A DNA stretch of 64,000 bases from Anaerobacillus alkalidiazotrophicus (GTDB taxonomy: Bacteria > Bacillota > Bacilli > Bacillales_H > Anaerobacillaceae), in contig NZ_MLQS01000001.1 of NCBI RefSeq assembly GCF_001866055.1, forward strand, positions 1,108,501 through 1,172,500. Direction: 5' to 3'. Positions within the stretch are counted from its first letter, which is position 1; each line of letters starts with the position of its first letter. A program made the translations under genes and the position numbers. Below the pieces are notes generated by a model. It was given only the letters and a program-made list of their open reading frames with translations. It ran no database searches and was not told the origin of the DNA. This document shows positions 29,533-40,039 of this stretch, piece after piece.

Positions 29533-30720
29533 ATGAAAAACTCATGGACGAACAGATTTTCAGGTTTTATTCGTATAAAAGTAGTTGGAAAGTATACAGA
29601 ACTCTTTTTAAATAGGTGTATACACCAAAAAATATCTATCTGGCATATTCGTAAGGTAGGAGATGAAACGATAATTTGTTATTTATCTTTAGATGATGTA
29701 CATCGTATTCGTCCAATTGTAAGAGAAACAAATGTAAAAGTTTATTTTATTGAACGGAAAGGTATGCCATTTATTATTAGGAAAATGATCTCACGAGGAG
29801 GTTTTGTTGCAGGTCTAGTAAGCTTTGTTGTAATATTATTTATTTTATCAAACATGGTATGGGGGATAAAAATAGAAGGAGCATCACCGCAAGTAGAGCA
29901 TCAACTAACTCAAGCCGTTACAGAATTAGGAATAAAAAAAGGAAAGTTTCAATTCCTATTACCGAGTGTCGAAGAAATTCAAATGCTAGTTACAGAGGAA
30001 ATAGAGGAAGCGACGTGGATAGGTGTAACGTTAAGTGGGACGACCTTTCATTTTAATGTAGTAGAAAAATCACTACCGGAAAAGCAAGAACAAATTTCAC
30101 CAAGACATTTAGTTTCAAAGAAAAAAGCCATTATTTATGATATTTTTGTTGAAAAAGGGCAAGGTAAAGTTTCACCTAACGATTTTGTCGAAAAAGGAGA
30201 AATGTTAATTACTGGTTTCATCGGAAAAGAAGGAAAAATGGAGATTGCACCAGCAAAAGGGAAAGTACTTGGTGAAATTTGGTACAAGTCTACTGTTTCC
30301 GTTCCACTAGAAAGTGAATTTTCAACTCTTACTGGTGAAAAAAAAATCAAACATTCACTATCGGTAGTAAATTTCCCAATTACTTTTTGGGGATTTGGTG
30401 ATCCTCAATTTTTGCAATACGAAGTAAATGAATATGAAAATACATTACAGTTTTTGAAATGGCAGCTTCCACTTAAATACCATAAAAAAGTGGTGTTAGA
30501 AAAAGAAACGCTAATTCGTGAATACAGTGAAGAAGAAGCAATTGAAGTCGCTACCTTAATGGCAAGAGACGAGTTAATGAAAAAAATAGACGACGATGCC
30601 GTAATAAAAGGGGAAAAAGTTTTGCACCAATCCATAGAGAATGGTAAAGTTAAATTAATGATACACTACCAAGTAATAGAAGATATTACCAAAATACAAC
30701 CAATCATTCAAGGGGATTGA
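29533..30720 (+). CDS. yqfD: Sporulation protein YqfD (stage IV-like)
   Basis: A 395-residue membrane-associated sporulation protein. An N-terminal soluble region (IRIKVVGKYTELFLNRCIHQKISIW) precedes one membrane segment (about 88-110, GFVAGLVSFVVILFILSNMVW). A large extracytoplasmic domain follows, with RHLVSKKKAIIYDIFVEKGQGKV and VEKGEMLITG. The upstream ATG at 29497 is not used; the ATG at 29533 follows AAGGAGG. The stop overlaps the region of the phoH start, suggesting a yqfC-yqfD-phoH transcript. Confidence 0.93.
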   Translation: MKNSWTNRFSGFIRIKVVGKYTELFLNRCIHQKISIWHIRKVGDETIICYLSLDDVHRIRPIVRETNVKVYFIERKGMPFIIRKMISRGGFVAGLVSFVVILFILSNMVWGIKIEGASPQVEHQLTQAVTELGIKKGKFQFLLPSVEEIQMLVTEEIEEATWIGVTLSGTTFHFNVVEKSLPEKQEQISPRHLVSKKKAIIYDIFVEKGQGKVSPNDFVEKGEMLITGFIGKEGKMEIAPAKGKVLGEIWYKSTVSVPLESEFSTLTGEKKIKHSLSVVNFPITFWGFGDPQFLQYEVNEYENTLQFLKWQLPLKYHKKVVLEKETLIREYSEEEAIEVATLMARDELMKKIDDDAVIKGEKVLHQSIENGKVKLMIHYQVIEDITKIQPIIQGD

Positions 30721-30725
30721 GAATA

Positions 30726-31685
30726 TTGTCAGAAATACTTATTGATCTACAATTAGAAAAAGCAAACGAAGCTCAAAATTTATTTGGTCCAAATGATTCA
30801 CACCTAAAAATAATGGAGCAAAAATTAGGAGTATCCATTGTTACAAGGGGAGAAAAAATTTTAGTAGCTGGTGAGGATGCGAAAATCTCCATTGTTAATG
30901 ATGTTATAGATGCTCTCATAACCCTAATTCGTAAAGGAACACATATTTCGGAACGGGACATCATTTATGCAGTACAACTAGCAGAAAAAGGAATGCTTGA
31001 AGAGTTACTTGAATTATATCAAGAAAAAATTGCTGTTAATGTAAAGGGAAAGCCGATATTGGTGAAAACTCTGGGACAACGGCATTATATTACGGCATTA
31101 AGAAAAAGAGATATTGTTTTTGGCATCGGGCCTGCTGGTACTGGAAAAACATATTTAGCCGTTGTGATGGCAGTAACAGCCTTAAAAGATGGTTTTGTAA
31201 AACGAATTGTTTTAACCAGACCCGCAGTTGAAGCGGGGGAAAGCTTAGGTTTTTTACCTGGAGATTTGAAGGAAAAAGTGGATCCATATTTGCGACCATT
31301 ATACGATGCACTACACGATGTACTAGGAGTAGAGCAAACGGCCCGTTTGATGGAAAGAGGAACGATAGAAATTGCGCCTTTAGCTTATATGAGAGGTAGA
31401 ACTCTTGATGATTCTTTTGTGATCTTAGATGAAGCACAAAATACAACATCGGAGCAAATAAAAATGTTTCTTACAAGATTAGGTTTTGGATCCAAGATGG
31501 TGATAACTGGTGATTTAACTCAGATTGATTTACCAAAGGGGAAAAAATCTGGTTTAAAGACTGCACTTGAAGTGTTAAATGATGTACAAGGTATTGACTT
31601 TATTCATTTACAAGCTACTGATGTAGTTCGACATACACTTGTTCAAAAAGTAATAAATGCATATGAAAAATCAGATAAAGAATAA
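30726..31685 (+). CDS. phoH: PhoH-family P-loop ATPase
   Basis: Cytoplasmic ATPase related to the helicase core of RecD-type proteins, with probable RNA-linked function. The 319-residue protein has an N-terminal KH-like region (LFGPNDSHLKIMEQKLGVSIVTRGE), Walker A GIGPAGTGKTYLAV, Walker B FVILDEAQNT and the invariant LTRPAVEAGESLGFLPGDLKEKVDPYLRP block. The TTG at 30726 is chosen, about 10 nt after AAGGGG; a TTG at 30717 overlaps the yqfD stop and is too close to that site. It precedes pgpH and ybeY, as in other Firmicutes. Confidence 0.94.
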   Translation: MSEILIDLQLEKANEAQNLFGPNDSHLKIMEQKLGVSIVTRGEKILVAGEDAKISIVNDVIDALITLIRKGTHISERDIIYAVQLAEKGMLEELLELYQEKIAVNVKGKPILVKTLGQRHYITALRKRDIVFGIGPAGTGKTYLAVVMAVTALKDGFVKRIVLTRPAVEAGESLGFLPGDLKEKVDPYLRPLYDALHDVLGVEQTARLMERGTIEIAPLAYMRGRTLDDSFVILDEAQNTTSEQIKMFLTRLGFGSKMVITGDLTQIDLPKGKKSGLKTALEVLNDVQGIDFIHLQATDVVRHTLVQKVINAYEKSDKE

Positions 31686-31729
31686 TGTTACAATGAGCAT
31701 CTACTAAATTAATATTGTATAATAAAATT

Positions 31730-31765
31730 GAGAATTAACACTCTATTGTTAATTCTCGATTTTCA
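31730..31765 (+). terminator. Terminator-like hairpin after phoH
   Basis: A 10-bp stem GAGAATTAAC / GTTAATTCTC with an 8-nt loop is followed by GATTTTC, 44 bp after the stop. The T run is short, so strength is uncertain. A possible promoter (TTGATT, 16 bp, TATAGT at 31831) lies before pgpH. Confidence 0.6.
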
Positions 31766-31877
31766 ATTATAGGGATAATACTTCATAATACTGATTTTCT
31801 ATACTATTTTGATTACTACGTTTTTAACTATATAGTTTTGTAGCGCTATGTTAAAGAAATTGGGCAATTAGCTTGAT

Positions 31878-34103
31878 ATGAAAAATAAAGAGGTGAGAAA
31901 CTTGGGGAAAAGGGCACCAATTGATCAACTGAAATGGTGGAAAAAGCTTAAAGATCACCGTTATATACGAGTCATTTTATTTATTGTTTTAGGAATAGTT
32001 ATGTATTTATCAATGTTGAGTAATATTATTCCTAATACATTAAATGTTAATCTAGGTTCTTATGCTCAGCAGGATATTCGGGCGCCAATTACAATAGAGA
32101 ATAAGGCAGCAACTGAAGAAAAGAAAAAATTGGCTGCAGAAGCAATAGAGCCCCAGTACACAAATAATAAAGCTTTTGCTCAAAAACAAGTTAAGAAAAT
32201 TAACGATATTTTCGATATTATAAGTCGAATTAATGAGGACGCAGAAGTTGAAAATATACAATTAGAAGAACAAACACACATTGATTTAGATAATCATGTG
32301 CAAATTGAAAAGACAGGAGGATCTTTAGAAGAAAAATTAGAAAATCTACGAGCTATTATCTCTAGTCAAACAAGTGATGACTTATCTGATGAAACATTAC
32401 TTACATTTTTAGAAGCGGATGAGTCAGAACTAGAAATTGTTAGAGAAACAACGACTAACGCCATATACAATGTAATGAGTGAAGAGATTCGAATTAATGA
32501 TGTACAAGAGGCTAAAGATTTAGTAGAAACAAAAATTGTTATCTCTACAGTAACCCCTAAGTTATATCAGGCAATGATAGAAATGGCAAGGTTTGCAATT
32601 ACGGCTAACTATATTTACGATGACGAGGCAACGGAGTTAGCAAGGAAAAAAGCAATTGAAGCTGTAGAACCAGTAATGATCCGTGAAGGCCAACTTATTG
32701 TTCAAGAAGGTGAGGTAATTACCTCAACGATTTATTCTCAGTTAGCTATCTTAGGTCTGCTTGACGATCAGGTGAATATATACCCCTTTATCGGATTGGG
32801 TATACTCGTATTATTGCTAGTTTTAATGTTAGCTTACTATTTAAGCGATGCAAAAACATCAATACGCAACAATAATAGTCATTTGTTAATGTATGTACTT
32901 ATTTTTACAGTGACAGTTTTAATCATGAAAATTTCCAGCTATACACATAATTTATATTTTCATGGGTTTACATTAATTGCACCGGTGGCAGTTGGTTCTA
33001 TGCTTATGACGATGTTGATCCATCAACGGGTTGCTCTGTTCACGAGTATGGTTTTTTCTATCATAGCTAGTTTTATATTTAATGCTGAAACGACAGGTGT
33101 CGTAAACTATACATTTGGTATATACGTGTTCTTTAGTTCAGTCGCTGGAGTGTTTTTCTTAAGTAAATCAAACCGAGTTTCGAGAATATTACAGGCAGGT
33201 CTATTTGTTTCAATCGTTAATATTTTAACGATCATTACACTCCTAATGTTAAGAAATGCTCAATATAGTTGGATAGAGGTTGGTTCAAACATTGGATTTG
33301 GCTTTTTGTCAGGTTTTTTAGCTGCTGTCTTAACTTTAGGCTTATTACCATTTTTTGAAGCGGGATTTGGTATTTTATCAACGATGAAATTAATCGAGTT
33401 ATCAAATCCAAATCACCCTCTCCTACGGAAGATACTTGTTGAGACACCAGGAACTTATCATCATAGTGTTATCGTTGCTAATTTATCTGAAGCTGCTTGT
33501 GAGGCTATCGGTGGAAATGGGTTGCTTGCCCGTGTAGGTTCTTATTATCATGATTTAGGGAAAACAAAGCGTCCGCATTTTTTTATTGAAAATCAAATGA
33601 AAATGGAAAATCCACATGATAAGCTGTCTCCACAATTAAGTAAAACGATTATTATTTCGCACCCGTACGATGGCGCAGAGCTCTTAAAAAATTATAAAAT
33701 GCCAAAAGAAATTATTGATATTGCTGAGCAGCACCATGGTACTTCTTTGCTTAAGTTTTTTTATCATAAAGCGAATCAAGAATCATCCAAACCGATTCCA
33801 GAAAAGGATTTTCGATATCCGGGTCCTAAGGCTCAAACTATTGAAGCGGCAGTTGTAGGGATTTCAGACTGCGTTGAGGCAGCTGTTAGATCAATTGCTA
33901 AACCAACACCTGAGAAAATAGAAACATTAGTAAAAAAAATTATTACAGATCGACTTGAAGACGGACAGTTTGACGAATGTGACTTAACATTAAAGCAGTT
34001 AAATATTGTTGCTATGTCAATCTGTGAAACGTTAAAGGGAACTTTTCATTCTAGGATAGAGTATCCTGAGGATGTTAAAAAGAAGGGAGACATTCAAGAT
34101 TGA
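31878..34103 (+). CDS. pgpH: Cyclic-di-AMP phosphodiesterase PgpH (7TM-HD)
   Basis: Membrane HD-domain phosphodiesterase that degrades c-di-AMP. The 741-residue protein has one N-terminal membrane segment (about 35-55), a large extracytoplasmic 7TMR-HDED domain, about seven membrane helices (roughly 300-520) and a cytoplasmic HD domain with HHSVIVANLSEAA, YYHDLGKTKRPHFFIENQ, ISHPYDGAELL and EQHHGTSLLKFFYHKA, which include the metal ligands. Known as YqfF in B. subtilis. The stop overlaps the ybeY TTG start, indicating translational coupling. Confidence 0.95.
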   Translation: MKNKEVRNLGKRAPIDQLKWWKKLKDHRYIRVILFIVLGIVMYLSMLSNIIPNTLNVNLGSYAQQDIRAPITIENKAATEEKKKLAAEAIEPQYTNNKAFAQKQVKKINDIFDIISRINEDAEVENIQLEEQTHIDLDNHVQIEKTGGSLEEKLENLRAIISSQTSDDLSDETLLTFLEADESELEIVRETTTNAIYNVMSEEIRINDVQEAKDLVETKIVISTVTPKLYQAMIEMARFAITANYIYDDEATELARKKAIEAVEPVMIREGQLIVQEGEVITSTIYSQLAILGLLDDQVNIYPFIGLGILVLLLVLMLAYYLSDAKTSIRNNNSHLLMYVLIFTVTVLIMKISSYTHNLYFHGFTLIAPVAVGSMLMTMLIHQRVALFTSMVFSIIASFIFNAETTGVVNYTFGIYVFFSSVAGVFFLSKSNRVSRILQAGLFVSIVNILTIITLLMLRNAQYSWIEVGSNIGFGFLSGFLAAVLTLGLLPFFEAGFGILSTMKLIELSNPNHPLLRKILVETPGTYHHSVIVANLSEAACEAIGGNGLLARVGSYYHDLGKTKRPHFFIENQMKMENPHDKLSPQLSKTIIISHPYDGAELLKNYKMPKEIIDIAEQHHGTSLLKFFYHKANQESSKPIPEKDFRYPGPKAQTIEAAVVGISDCVEAAVRSIAKPTPEKIETLVKKIITDRLEDGQFDECDLTLKQLNIVAMSICETLKGTFHSRIEYPEDVKKKGDIQD

Positions 34104-34564
34104 TAATAGAAGTTGAAATACAAGATGAAACGAATCAATTGACTGAAGAGCAGCTTTTGCTGGTTAATAACTTATTAAATTATGCTGCTAAGTTAGAAAG
34201 TGTACAAAAAGGTTCAGAGTTATCCGTAACCTTTGTTGATAACGAAGCGATTAGAGTCATAAATCGTGAATATCGGAATAAAGATACGGCAACTGATGTT
34301 ATTTCTTTTGCATTAAATGATGATGAATCTGATATAAATTTGCAAGAAAACATTCCTAACCTTCTAGGCGATATTATAGTTTCTTATGAAAAAACAGTTT
34401 CCCAAGCAGAAGAATACGGTCACTCAATTAATAGGGAGTTAGGCTTCCTTGTTGTTCATGGGTTTCTTCACCTTTTAGGATATGACCATATGAATGAAAC
34501 AGAGGAAAAAATTATGTTTACAAGGCAAGAGGAAATCTTAGAGGCCTATGGACTACAAAAATAG
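34100..34564 (+). CDS. ybeY: Endoribonuclease YbeY
   Basis: Zinc-dependent single-strand endoribonuclease required for 16S rRNA maturation and ribosome quality control. The 154-residue protein carries the H3xH5xH zinc signature HGFLHLLGYDH, and RNKDTATDVISFAL and LLGDIIVSYEK. It starts at a TTG inside the pgpH stop (TTGA, 34100-34103) after GGGAGA; homologues begin at the same place. Its end overlaps dgkA by 17 bp. Confidence 0.95.
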   Translation: MIIEVEIQDETNQLTEEQLLLVNNLLNYAAKLESVQKGSELSVTFVDNEAIRVINREYRNKDTATDVISFALNDDESDINLQENIPNLLGDIIVSYEKTVSQAEEYGHSINRELGFLVVHGFLHLLGYDHMNETEEKIMFTRQEEILEAYGLQK

Positions 34565-34949
34565 TTATGACCGTTATTGGAAAAGATTTATATGGAGTTT
34601 TATTTTTGCTTGGTCTGGTTTAAAAAATGCTTTTCGTCATGAACAAAATATAAGAATTCATTTTACTATTGGCCTAGTAATCATTGTATTATCTTTTCTA
34701 TTAAATATTCCTTTATTTGAAAAAATAATATTACTTTTGGTCATAGGGGTTATTATTTCTTTAGAAGTGATGAATACTGCTATAGAGAGGGTTGTTGATC
34801 TAGTCACAAAGGAATATCACCCTTTGGCCAGGATTGCTAAAGATGTTTCTGCTGGTGCAGTACTTATTTTTAGTATGTTCGCAGTAATTATTGGTATATT
34901 AATTTTTTATAAACCAGTAGTTGAGTTAATAAGTAATTATATATGGTGA
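34548..34949 (+). CDS. dgkA: Diacylglycerol kinase-type undecaprenol kinase
   Basis: Small integral membrane lipid kinase. In Gram-positive bacteria this family phosphorylates undecaprenol for cell-wall carrier recycling. The 133-residue protein has about three membrane segments and the signature EVMNTAIERVVDLVTKEYHPLARIAKDVSAGAVLI, with Glu and Asn of the ATP/Mg site. Its start overlaps ybeY by 17 bp, so translation is coupled. It is followed after 106 bp by a DUF502 gene. Confidence 0.93.
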   Translation: MDYKNSYDRYWKRFIWSFIFAWSGLKNAFRHEQNIRIHFTIGLVIIVLSFLLNIPLFEKIILLLVIGVIISLEVMNTAIERVVDLVTKEYHPLARIAKDVSAGAVLIFSMFAVIIGILIFYKPVVELISNYIW

Positions 34950-35055
34950 CGGCTTGTTTTAGGGATTGTATTTTTTATTAGCAACATTTGCATTTGCTTA
35001 TATACACTAAATAGGTCAATAATTCTTAATTATGAATGAGAGGGGTCTACTTCTC

Positions 35056-35805
35056 ATGTGGAAAACATTTCAAAAAAATATTATTATTGGTTTTATTACG
35101 TTGTTGCCTGCAATAGTCACAGTTTATGTGTTACATTTTTTATTTACTATTATTGATCGTCTTTTAGGTCAATTCATTACGAGTTTTTTAAAAGTGTTAA
35201 GAGTAATTAAGGTTGAAGAAGGTACTATTTATTTTTTAGGAGTTTATACACCTTTTTCAGAACGAATACTAGGGATAGGTTTCTTTTTAACTATATTTAT
35301 TATTTCTGTGATAGGTTCTTTAAGAAGAAGAGGCCTGAAGAAGCAGGTTTTTGAAAGTGTTGATCATTTCTTTCGGAAAATTCCTGTAGCAAACTATATT
35401 TATTCTTCCGTTGAGCAAATGATAAATGCTTTTACACAGGAACGTTCATCCTTTAAAAAAGTAGTCATGATCGAATATCCACGTAAGGGTGTTTATACAC
35501 TAGGTTTTTTAACTGGAACATCTAAAGGTGAAGTTAAAAGAAGGACGAATAGTAGTTGTTTTAATGTTTTTTTACCAACAACTCCTAATCCTACATCAGG
35601 CTGGCTCGTATTAGTCCCAGAAAAAGATGTTACAGTATTAGACATGACGGTTGAACAAGGACTAAAGTTTATAATTTCAGGTGGCGTTGTTGTTCCACCT
35701 GATAAAGCTTCAATGCTTTTGGATAGTCAATTCGAAAAATATACAGAACAATTACATGAAAACAAGGAAATAATGATAAAGGTTAAATCAAGAAAAGGAG
35801 ATTAG
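35056..35805 (+). CDS. DUF502 membrane protein
   Basis: A 249-residue member of the DUF502 (COG2928) family, of unknown function. Two N-terminal membrane segments (IIIGFITLLPAIVTVYVLHFLF and a second near 75-95, IGFFLTIFIISVIGSL) precede a soluble domain with the family-like patterns KIPVANYIYSSVEQM, VVMIEYPRKGVYTLGFLTG, VFLPTTPNPTSGWLVLVP and GGVVVPP. The ATG at 35056 after GAGAGGGG is preferred over 35032, which has no binding site. It lies between dgkA and cdd, an addition relative to the B. subtilis order. Confidence 0.88.
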   Translation: MWKTFQKNIIIGFITLLPAIVTVYVLHFLFTIIDRLLGQFITSFLKVLRVIKVEEGTIYFLGVYTPFSERILGIGFFLTIFIISVIGSLRRRGLKKQVFESVDHFFRKIPVANYIYSSVEQMINAFTQERSSFKKVVMIEYPRKGVYTLGFLTGTSKGEVKRRTNSSCFNVFLPTTPNPTSGWLVLVPEKDVTVLDMTVEQGLKFIISGGVVVPPDKASMLLDSQFEKYTEQLHENKEIMIKVKSRKGD

Positions 35806-37108
<1,303 letters not shown>

Positions 37109-37127
37109 TTCGTAAAAGAAATTAAAA

Positions 37128-37159
37128 AACAACGGGTAATTATGACCGTTGTTTTTTTA
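37128..37159 (+). terminator. Intrinsic terminator after era
   Basis: An 8-bp stem AACAACGG / CCGTTGTT with a 10-nt loop is followed by TTTTT, 20 bp after the stop. Confidence 0.92.
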
Positions 37160-37260
37160 TGTCAAATTAAGATAAAATGTACTTATTGGGAAAATAGTTG
37201 CTTAGAAAAAGATATTGTCAAAAGTTCATTAATATTATCTTTCTAAATTAATAATATCTG

Positions 37261-37377
37261 AGTGAATTTCAAAATTACCTAAATGGAGCTACATAAGTCT
37301 AAATGTTGTTGGAAACGATCTCCATCCAACAACATTTAGTATCAGAGTAGCGAAAATAAACAATTATGAAATTCATT
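37261..37377 (+). repeat. Family 3 palindromic element, copy C
   Basis: AGTGAATTTCA (37261-37271) and TATGAAATTCATT (37365-37377) enclose an inner 15-bp perfect stem CTAAATGTTGTTGGA / TCCAACAACATTTAG. The stem sequence is unrelated to that of copies A and D, although the ends are the same. It lies in the 504-bp era-yqzL gap; the rest of that gap shows no gene. Confidence 0.8.
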
Positions 37378-37612
37378 AATCTAAAATTATGCAAAAAAAT
37401 TTTAGTAATTTTTCCTTAACATGTTTTTAGCAAAAAAGGTCATTCTAATTGTATAGTGAGGTCTAGGATAGCTTATTTATACTCTATGTAAGTTAAGAAA
37501 AAAACGAAAGCTTTCGTAAAACGAAGCCAAGTTCTAATAAGGGTCAATGATTAAAAAATTCCTGTTATTAGTACAAAATCAAGTTTCTCGAAAAGAAAGG
37601 TGGAGTTCTCTT

Positions 37613-37756
37613 ATGTTAGATTTTTCCTGGAAGGTATTTTCGATGACTGGAAGCGTCGATACTTACTTAATTATGAAGGAAATTGAAAGAGACACTAATG
37701 AACCAACGGAGGAGTTTACAGAGAAGCTAGATGAAATAGACACTCCTACAAATTGA
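37613..37756 (+). CDS. yqzL: YqzL family protein
   Basis: A 47-residue protein, MLDFSWKVFSMTGSVDTYL followed by an acidic tail ending DEIDTPTN, matching the short YqzL family that sits just upstream of recO in Bacilli. Function unknown. The frame is open further upstream (37547), but the ATG at 37613 has GGTGGAG at 7 nt and gives the family length. Confidence 0.9.
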   Translation: MLDFSWKVFSMTGSVDTYLIMKEIERDTNEPTEEFTEKLDEIDTPTN

Positions 37757-37793
37757 TCTAATTGCGATTCTTTAATGGCGCGGTGATCAAATA

Positions 37794-38543
37794 ATGTTAC
37801 AAAAAGTAGAGGGAATAGTAATACGTACAACCGATTATGGAGAGGCGAATAAGATACTGACATTATATACTCGTGAGTTGGGAAAAATTGGTGTGATGGC
37901 TCGAGGGGCAAAACGTCCTAAGAGTCGTCTTTCTTCTATTTCTCAATTATTTACTCATGGTACCTATGTTTTTCAAAAGACAACAGGGCTAGGTGTATTA
38001 AATCAGGGCGAAATTATAAATTCATTTCGCGATTTACGAGCAGATATATTTTTAACCGCCTATGGGGCCTACATTGTTGAGCTGTTGGATAAACTAACAG
38101 AACAAAATGAAATTAATCCTTATTTATATGAATTGCTTTTTCAAATAATCAAATATATAGATGAGGGATATGATTACGAAATTCTAACGAGGATTTTTGA
38201 AATGAAAATGCTTAAAGTAGCTGGGGTTGGAATACACATTGACGGTTGTGCTCATTGTGGTGCGCAGGAGGGAGAATTTTCCTTTTCAATAAAAGAAGGT
38301 GGTTTTATATGTCACCGTTGTCTACACATTGATGAGAAAGCTTTAAAAATTACTACGTCAAGTGCAAAGCTGTTACGTTTATTTTATTATTTTGATTTAC
38401 ATCGGTTAGGGGCAATTTCAGTGAAACCAGAAACAAAATCACAATTAAAGCAAATATTAGAAACTTATTATGATGAATATTCTGGCTTACATTTAAAAAG
38501 TAGACGTTTTTTGAGTCAATTAAGTAAAATGCAATTAGATTAG
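37794..38543 (+). CDS. recO: DNA repair protein RecO
   Basis: Recombination mediator that loads RecA on SSB-coated single-stranded DNA. The 249-residue protein has an N-terminal OB fold (KVEGIVIRTTDYGEANKILTLYTRELGKIGVMARGAKRPKS), a helical domain and a zinc-binding pair CAHCG (near 144) and CHRC (near 164). The ATG follows GGTGATC. In B. subtilis glyQ and glyS come after it; here the downstream region is repeat-rich and glyQS is missing. Confidence 0.95.
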   Translation: MLQKVEGIVIRTTDYGEANKILTLYTRELGKIGVMARGAKRPKSRLSSISQLFTHGTYVFQKTTGLGVLNQGEIINSFRDLRADIFLTAYGAYIVELLDKLTEQNEINPYLYELLFQIIKYIDEGYDYEILTRIFEMKMLKVAGVGIHIDGCAHCGAQEGEFSFSIKEGGFICHRCLHIDEKALKITTSSAKLLRLFYYFDLHRLGAISVKPETKSQLKQILETYYDEYSGLHLKSRRFLSQLSKMQLD

Positions 38544-38588
38544 TAAAAATATTACCCTTTTTATTGGATTTATTTCGAAGTAGCGAAT

Positions 38589-38613
38589 TAACCTCTAACA
38601 AGGGTTTTTTTAA
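38589..38613 (+). terminator. Weak terminator after recO
   Basis: A short AACC / GGTT stem followed by a run of seven T residues (AAGGGTTTTTTTAA); a longer-range ACCCTTT...AAGGGT pairing with the sequence just after the stop is also possible. Confidence 0.5.
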
Positions 38614-39002
38614 TAAAGTATATATAACTTCCTATTGGGAAAGCTGACTACCATCTCTGCGTGCGTGATCGTTCACATATAGACTAGCTTCATAATATTA
38701 ATTAACTGCTTCATGATGTTTTACTTAGAGGCATTAGCTATAAAGTTTTGTTTGTTACATATACTTCTACATCTTGCGCTTGTGGCCATAATATTTGGGT
38801 CTTTTCTTATTCTCTATGAAAAACCTCCAATTTAGTATATAATTATCGAAAAAAGTAATTAGCAAATCAAATGGAAATTTAGATGTACCTTTATCTAAGC
38901 TATATCTTTTCTATAATAAGTTGTTATGGACAAGAAATTATGAACTAAAATGAAAATATAGGGAAAAATAAATATCCTTTTTCTTTTACTACAAGGTAAG
39001 AA
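38614..39002. other. Gene-free stretch at the missing glyQS position
   Basis: No credible reading frame on either strand. Part of it (about 38680-38765, TAGCTTCATAATATT...CTGCTTCATGATGTTTTACTTAGAGGC) looks like a decayed copy of the centre of family 1. The rest is AT-rich with no recognised signal. This is where glyQ-glyS would be expected from B. subtilis order. Confidence 0.4.
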
Positions 39003-39289
39003 GTATAAAATTTATAACTTAGAAACTGTCTATCTAGCGCAAGCAGCCTACGAGCTCGGTAACTTCAGTCAAGCAACTGACTTCAATTACCTCTTGAAAT
39101 CCTTCGTTGATTAGCTTCATGCAGCTTTGCTCCTGCGGTTACTCGTCGCACAAAACACTGCTTCGAGGAAGCTTAGCTTACTACGAAGCAGTACTTGGAG
39201 ACGCAGAAGCACGTAAAAAGCCATAAAGCGGCATCTGTCAAAGGCCTTCCAGTGCTTATCGCTCGTGACCAAGGCCCTTGTGCCTTTCT
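39003..39289 (+). repeat. Family 1 dispersed repeat, copy 3 (before ccpN)
   Basis: Full-length copy with ACTTAGAAACTGTCTA, CTACGAGCTCGGTAACTTCAG and the right end GTGACCAAGGCCCTTGTGCCTTTC. It carries an internal insertion near 39130-39160 (TCCTGCGGTTACTCGTCGCA) not present in other copies. It ends 12 bp before the ccpN coding frame, so the ccpN promoter must lie in or be replaced by the element. Confidence 0.82.
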
Positions 39290-39300
39290 AATGTTTTGAG

Positions 39301-39945
39301 GTGGTGAGAACAATCGAATTAAATACAAGGCAAGAACGTATTTTACAAATTGTCAAAGATAGTGGTCCGATAACAGGAGAACAAATTGCCGAGAAGTTGT
39401 CTTTGACAAGAGCCACATTAAGGCCAGACTTAGCGATATTAACTATGGCGGGTTATTTAGATGCTAGACCTAGAGTAGGATATTTTTATTCTGGTAAAAG
39501 TGGAACACAACTTTTGGCTGAAAAAATTAATTTGTTAACGGTTCAAAAATATCAATCGATTCCTGTTGTTGTCACTGATTCTTCCTCGGTGTATGATGCA
39601 ATTTGTATGATGTTTTTAGAGGATGTTGGAACTCTTTTTGTTGTTGACCACTCATCTAATCTTATTGGTGTATTGTCTAGAAAGGATTTATTACGGGCAA
39701 GTATTGGAAAACAAATGCTTGAATCGATCCCAGTTAGTATTATTATGACTAGAATGCCAAATATAGCGTTCTGTTTTAAAGAGGATTTAGTTATAGATGT
39801 AGCAAAGAAACTAATCGAAAAACAAATTGATGCACTCCCTGTTGTGAAAACAGTAGACGGGATAAAATATGAAGTTATCGGAAGAATTACAAAAACAAAT
39901 ATTACAAAAGCTTTGGTAGACTTGGCTAATGACGAATTGCTATAG
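39301..39945 (+). CDS. ccpN: Transcriptional repressor CcpN
   Basis: Regulator of gluconeogenesis that represses gapB and pckA on glycolytic carbon in Bacillus. The 214-residue protein has an HTH domain (LNTRQERILQIVKDSGPITGEQIAEKLSLTRATLRPDLAILTMAGYLDARP) followed by two CBS domains (IPVVVTDSSSVYDAICMMFLEDVGTLFVVD and the second from SIIMTRMPNIAF). The start is unclear: GAGGTGGTG at 39298-39306 looks like the ribosome binding site itself, yet contains the only in-frame GTGs (39301, 39304). It is followed by ppsR, its usual partner. Confidence 0.93.
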   Translation: MVRTIELNTRQERILQIVKDSGPITGEQIAEKLSLTRATLRPDLAILTMAGYLDARPRVGYFYSGKSGTQLLAEKINLLTVQKYQSIPVVVTDSSSVYDAICMMFLEDVGTLFVVDHSSNLIGVLSRKDLLRASIGKQMLESIPVSIIMTRMPNIAFCFKEDLVIDVAKKLIEKQIDALPVVKTVDGIKYEVIGRITKTNITKALVDLANDELL

Positions 39946-40039
39946 ATAAAACTCAATCTTATATATATATGTTTAGTCCCTAGTGTTGAAAAGTTATTAA
40001 AGTAAACATATAAATATAATTTAATAAATGGAGGTAAGG

